Below are positions 44,405 through 47,270 of a stretch of DNA of 47,270 bases, in pieces. How positions within the stretch are numbered: position 1 is the first letter of the stretch; each line of letters begins with the position of its first letter. A model generated the notes under the pieces. That model ran no database searches. It was given only the letters and a program-made list of their open reading frames with translations, and was not told the DNA's origin. Source of the stretch: Oceanicola sp. GTDB taxonomy: Bacteria; Pseudomonadota; Alphaproteobacteria; Rhodobacterales; Rhodobacteraceae. The stretch is taken from NCBI GenBank assembly GCA_022447275.1, contig JAKVBK010000024.1:1-47270 (forward strand), read 5' to 3'. The position numbers and the translations under genes are program-made.

Positions 44405-45247
44405 TTAGCGTCCCTTCTTCTTGGCGTGCCGCGAGCGGATGATCAGCTTGCTGGACGCCTTGTTCTTGTTGCGGGTGCGCGCACCCTTCGTGGGCTTGCC
44501 CCAGGGTGTGACCGGGTGACGGCCACCCGATGTCCGGCCTTCACCACCGCCGTGGGGGTGATCGATCGGGTTCATCACAACACCGCGGACCGACGGACGC
44601 TTGCCCATGTGGCGGACACGACCGGCTTTACCGAGGTTCTGGTTCGAGTTGTCGGGGTTCGACACGGCACCGACTGTCGCCATGCATTCCTGCCGGACGA
44701 GACGCAGCTCGCCGGAGGACAGGCGGATCTGGGCGTAGCCACCATCGCGGCCCACGAACTGGGCGTATGTGCCAGCGGCACGTGCGATCTGACCACCCTT
44801 GCCGGGCTTCATCTCGATGTTGTGGACGATCGTACCGATCGGCAGGCCAGAGAACGGCATTGCGTTGCCCGGCTTGATGTCGGCCTTGGCGGAGGCGATC
44901 ACCTTGTCACCGACAGCCAGACGCTGGGGTGCGATGATGTAGGCCTGCTCGCCATCTTCATACTTGATCAGGGCGATGAACGCGGTCCGGTTGGGATCGT
45001 ACTCGATCCGCTCAACCGTTGCAGCAACATCAAACTTGTTGCGCTTGAAATCCACGATCCGGTAGAGGCGTTTTGCCCCGCCACCGCGGCGGCGTGCCGT
45101 GATACGTCCGGTGTTGTTCCGGCCGCCCTTCTTCGTCAGACCCTCTGTGAGGGATTTGACGGGACGTCCTTTCCAAAGCTCCGAACGGTCGATCAGCACC
45201 AGCCCGCGCTGGCCCGGCGTCGTCGGCTTGTACGACTTGAGTGCCAT
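44405..45247 (-). CDS. rplB: 50S ribosomal protein L2
   Basis: The 280-residue protein starts [17 protein letters not shown] and has [18 protein letters not shown] with the conserved His of the peptidyl transferase area. The start is at 45247; the longer frame to 45397 runs through a tandem repeat array and is rejected. It is separated from rplW by about 1 kb that holds an unknown gene, a terminator-like hairpin and the repeats. Confidence 0.98.
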   Translation of the reverse strand: MALKSYKPTTPGQRGLVLIDRSELWKGRPVKSLTEGLTKKGGRNNTGRITARRRGGGAKRLYRIVDFKRNKFDVAATVERIEYDPNRTAFIALIKYEDGEQAYIIAPQRLAVGDKVIASAKADIKPGNAMPFSGLPIGTIVHNIEMKPGKGGQIARAAGTYAQFVGRDGGYAQIRLSSGELRLVRQECMATVGAVSNPDNSNQNLGKAGRVRHMGKRPSVRGVVMNPIDHPHGGGEGRTSGGRHPVTPWGKPTKGARTRNKNKASSKLIIRSRHAKKKGR

Positions 45248-45300
45248 GCTTTCTGTCTTCCGTTTAGCAGTGCAGCGGGTTTGCCCGCCGCTATGTTGTA

Positions 45301-45370
45301 GGCCCCCGTAGGTGCCCTTTGATAAAGGCCCCCGAAGGTGCCCTGGTGTGTAGGCCCCCGTGGGTGCCCG
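45301..45370. repeat. three tandem 26-bp repeats upstream of rplB
   Basis: Copies of GGCCCCCGTAGGTGCCCT (18-base core) start at 45301, 45327 and 45353, exactly 26 bases apart. The copies differ at one or two core bases (GTA, GAA and GTG after the C run). The 8-base linkers differ. On the minus strand they lie in the leader of rplB, just after a terminator-like hairpin. The role is unknown. Confidence 0.85.
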
Positions 45371-45373
45371 ATC

Positions 45374-45418
45374 GTTCGTATAAACGAACAAAACCAAAGC
45401 CCCGGACGAATCCGGGGC
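45374..45418 (-). terminator. terminator-like hairpin with UUCG loop and a second dyad before rplB
   Basis: GCCCCGGA/TCCGGGGC (45399-45406 with 45411-45418) closes a TTCG tetraloop on the minus strand and is followed by TTTGGTTTTG. Directly after it comes GTTCGT-ATAA-ACGAAC (45374-45389; minus-strand loop TTAT). The first looks like a terminator of the rplC-rplD-rplW-unknown unit. The second may be an operator or part of a promoter for rplB. Confidence 0.65.
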
Positions 45419-45671
45419 AGGGTCGATGCCGTCTCTTATGGGAAGCAGCCAAGCGGGTCAAGCATACAAGGCGTGCTATCCCTGCGTGCGGCGGCTGTTT
45501 CTGGGGATGCCGCTGCAATCTGGGCGGGCGCAGTTGGCCCTGGGCAGAAGGCTTGGCCAAAAAGGGGATGTAAGCCGGCGGCAGGGCCGTTCATTTCCTC
45601 GATGCCCTCGGCGCGTGTTTCGTCAGCCTATGGGCACAGTCTTTCTGAAGCAAAGCGCTCTTATCTGGTGC

Positions 45672-46304
45672 CTAGCCAAGCGCCTTGCGTCGACACAAGG
45701 GCTCTGACTCGACCGCCTCTCTCTGCGCTTTCTTGATGTCCCCCAAAACGGATCGAAAGGCGCTATGGGTGGGTTTGCGCTCGAGGTAATCCATCAAACG
45801 ATAGAGATTTATCGGGTGTTTCCTGACGAGGCCAAGCGCCCTGTCCAGCGCCTCCTCCAATGGATAGCAATCGATATAGCGGCACACGGTTTGCGTGGGT
45901 GTCAGCAGATAGAAATCCGCTGCCCGCTTTGGCGTGTATCGTGTGATATCGAACGGCGAGGCGCCAAGGCTGTGCAGCTTGGGGATCACGATACGCGCGC
46001 CAGACCCATCCTGCTCCAGAACAGAGCCAGAGACCTGCCGAAAGCCCAATGGCTGCACCTGCGTCACTGCAAAACGCCGCATGGCCGGGGACATCAGATC
46101 CGCATCCGCACGATCATATTTCAGATCATCAAAAACCGAGAGGATGCCAAGGCCACTGTCCGCCAACTGGAGGTAGGGCGAGCGGTTGAGTGCCTCCAAC
46201 TGGGCCACAAGATGGGCCGACGGGGCGGCCGTGTCCGAAACGAAATCGGCCCCGGCTGTGGAAACAGCCGGGGCCGAGAAGATTTTTCCGAACAACCGGA
46301 TCAA
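45672..46304 (-). CDS. conserved-looking protein of unknown function inside the S10 operon
   Basis: The 210-residue frame starts at a TTG overlapping the rplW stop (TTGA). It has no domain I recognise, no signal peptide and no membrane segment. Distinct stretches are [41 protein letters not shown] and [12 protein letters not shown]. The start is uncertain because the ribosome-binding site is weak. Codon use looks like that of a real gene. It is probably co-transcribed with rplW, which suggests a link to growth or translation, but this is only positional. Confidence 0.7.
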   Translation of the reverse strand: MIRLFGKIFSAPAVSTAGADFVSDTAAPSAHLVAQLEALNRSPYLQLADSGLGILSVFDDLKYDRADADLMSPAMRRFAVTQVQPLGFRQVSGSVLEQDGSGARIVIPKLHSLGASPFDITRYTPKRAADFYLLTPTQTVCRYIDCYPLEEALDRALGLVRKHPINLYRLMDYLERKPTHSAFRSVLGDIKKAQREAVESEPLCRRKALG

Positions 46305-46597
46305 AGACCGGTGGTCACGTCGATCGTGTTGCCTTCTTCAAGCGTCACATAGGCTTTCTTGACGTCCTTGCGCTTGCCGGGCTGGCCCCGGAAACGCTTG
46401 GTCTTGCCTTTGGTGATGGTGGTGTTGACCGCCTTCACCTTCACGCCGAACAGGTTTTCAACAGCCTCTTTGATCTGAGGCTTGTTGGCATCGATGGACA
46501 CTTCGAACACAACTGCGTTCGCCTCGGAGGCCATGGTGGCCTTCTCGGTGATCACGGGCTTGCGCACGATGTCATAGTACTCGGGCTTCATGCTCAT
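46301..46597 (-). CDS. rplW: 50S ribosomal protein L23
   Basis: The 98-residue protein has [20 protein letters not shown] and [23 protein letters not shown], typical of L23, which lies at the tunnel exit and contacts SRP. The start overlaps the rplD stop by 4 bases. Confidence 0.98.
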   Translation of the reverse strand: MSMKPEYYDIVRKPVITEKATMASEANAVVFEVSIDANKPQIKEAVENLFGVKVKAVNTTITKGKTKRFRGQPGKRKDVKKAYVTLEEGNTIDVTTGL

Positions 46598-47211
46598 TTC
46601 AGACGCGCCTCCAGCGCTTCGACACCGGCCTTCGTGAGCACCAGGGTGTCACGCTTGAGGATGTCATAGACGTTGGCACCCTGGCTCGGCAGGATGTCGA
46701 GGCCAGCGATGTTGGCGGAGGCCCGAAGGAACCCGTCATTCACCTCTGCGCCGTCGATGATCAACGCGCGCTTCCAGCCCAGGTTTTTCACCTTGGAGGC
46801 AAGCTCCTTGGTTTTGGCCTCAGCCGTTGCCGCCTCGATCACGACCAGTTCACCGGCCTTCGCCTTGGCAGACAGCGCGTGCTTGAGGCCCAGCTTGCGG
46901 ATCTTCTTGGGCAGATCATGCGCGTGCGAACGCGGCGTCGGGCCCTTGTAGATACCACCCTTGCGGAAGATCGGCGCGTTGCGGTCACCGTGGCGTGCGC
47001 CGCCGGTGCCCTTCTGGCGATAGATCTTCTTGGTGGAGTAGCTGGTCTCGGAGCGGGTCTTGACCTTGTGGGTGCCAGCCTGCGCCTTGTTGCGCTGCCA
47101 GCGGACCACACGGTGCAGGATGTCCGCACGCGGTTCCTGACCGAAGACGTCGTCCGACAGGTCGACTTCACCGGCTGCGCCGCCGTCCAGATTGATGACG
47201 TTCAGTTTCAT
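46594..47211 (-). CDS. rplD: 50S ribosomal protein L4
   Basis: The 205-residue protein has the extended loop [30 protein letters not shown] that reaches the exit tunnel, and ends [16 protein letters not shown]. The start overlaps the rplC stop (ATGA). Confidence 0.98.
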   Translation of the reverse strand: MKLNVINLDGGAAGEVDLSDDVFGQEPRADILHRVVRWQRNKAQAGTHKVKTRSETSYSTKKIYRQKGTGGARHGDRNAPIFRKGGIYKGPTPRSHAHDLPKKIRKLGLKHALSAKAKAGELVVIEAATAEAKTKELASKVKNLGWKRALIIDGAEVNDGFLRASANIAGLDILPSQGANVYDILKRDTLVLTKAGVEALEARLK

Positions 47212-47270
47212 TCTTCAGTCCCTCCCTCGGCGGGAGCTTCCACGGGTGCCTCAGTGGCTGCGGCCTTGAT
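47208..47270 (-). CDS. rplC: 50S ribosomal protein L3, C-terminal end only
   Basis: Only the last 20 codons are in the window; the gene continues beyond the edge. They encode an Ala/Glu/Pro-rich tail ending GGTEE, as seen on L3 of some alphaproteobacteria. The identity rests mostly on its position before rplD and the ATGA overlap. Confidence 0.8.
   Translation of the reverse strand: MKAAATEAPVEAPAEGGTEE

Larger units (their letters stand above)
45248..45671. other. long gap between the unknown gene and rplB
   Basis: This 424-base gap contains, on the minus strand, a terminator-like hairpin, a second dyad, the three 26-bp repeats and a small GCGGG/CCCGC hairpin near 45275-45288, before the rplB start. 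The left part of the gap on the minus strand (45421-45671) shows no ORF or motif that I can support. No clear promoter was found, although one is expected. Confidence 0.55.

Noticed and set aside
45291-45736. Frames running through the 26-bp repeats and the gap before rplB
   Set aside because: Repeats in frame with rplB would give a long L2 extension not seen in the family, and the plus-strand frames have no motif.

Overview
The window looks like a chromosomal core region of a marine-type alphaproteobacterium, most likely the Roseobacter group of Rhodobacterales. This rests on gene content and order: a Rhodobacter-type bztABCD acidic amino acid transporter, a luxR-luxI pair, an ATP12-family chaperone, a VPLPA-CTERM protein and an alphaproteobacterial S10-spc-alpha ribosomal protein cluster. 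GC is high and many genes overlap by ATGA, GTGA or TTGA. No phage, insertion sequence or CRISPR array was seen.

Positions 1-15500. A tRNA-Arg(ACG) and yghU are followed by the rpmH-rnpA-yidD block, all on the minus strand. A plus-strand series follows: a TVP38/VTT membrane protein with a flavin disulfide reductase, an orphan histidine kinase, ttcA, a GGDEF-EAL protein, yidC, a MOSC protein and engB. A minus-strand SDR gene lies before the plus-strand argB-ferredoxin-sixA operon.

Positions 15600-26400. The minus strand carries bztABCD, with a stem-loop between bztA and bztB, then the translationally coupled series rarA-crcB-rlu-HAD-ATP12, then luxR-luxI. The luxR promoter contains two phased 9-bp palindromes. 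Facing away from it is a candidate promoter, a small ORF and a strong terminator, which together form a possible undescribed small transcription unit.

Positions 26400-47270. The S10-spc-alpha cluster lies on the minus strand from partial rplC to rplQ. It is cut into several units by insertions: an unknown 210-residue protein and a 26-bp tandem repeat array between rplW and rplB; six genes (2OG oxygenase-like, lysozyme-like, acyltransferase, CdsA-like, DUF4149-like and VPLPA-CTERM) between rplP and rpmC; a PqiA-like gene between rpmD and rplO; and a truncated cytochrome c between adk and rpsM. The downstream ribosomal blocks rpmC, rplO and rpsM each have a recognisable candidate promoter. Several long intercistronic gaps hold strong stem-loops.

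All assignments come from reading the sequence and from recalled family knowledge. No database search was run. Promoters and RNA structures are pattern-based predictions.
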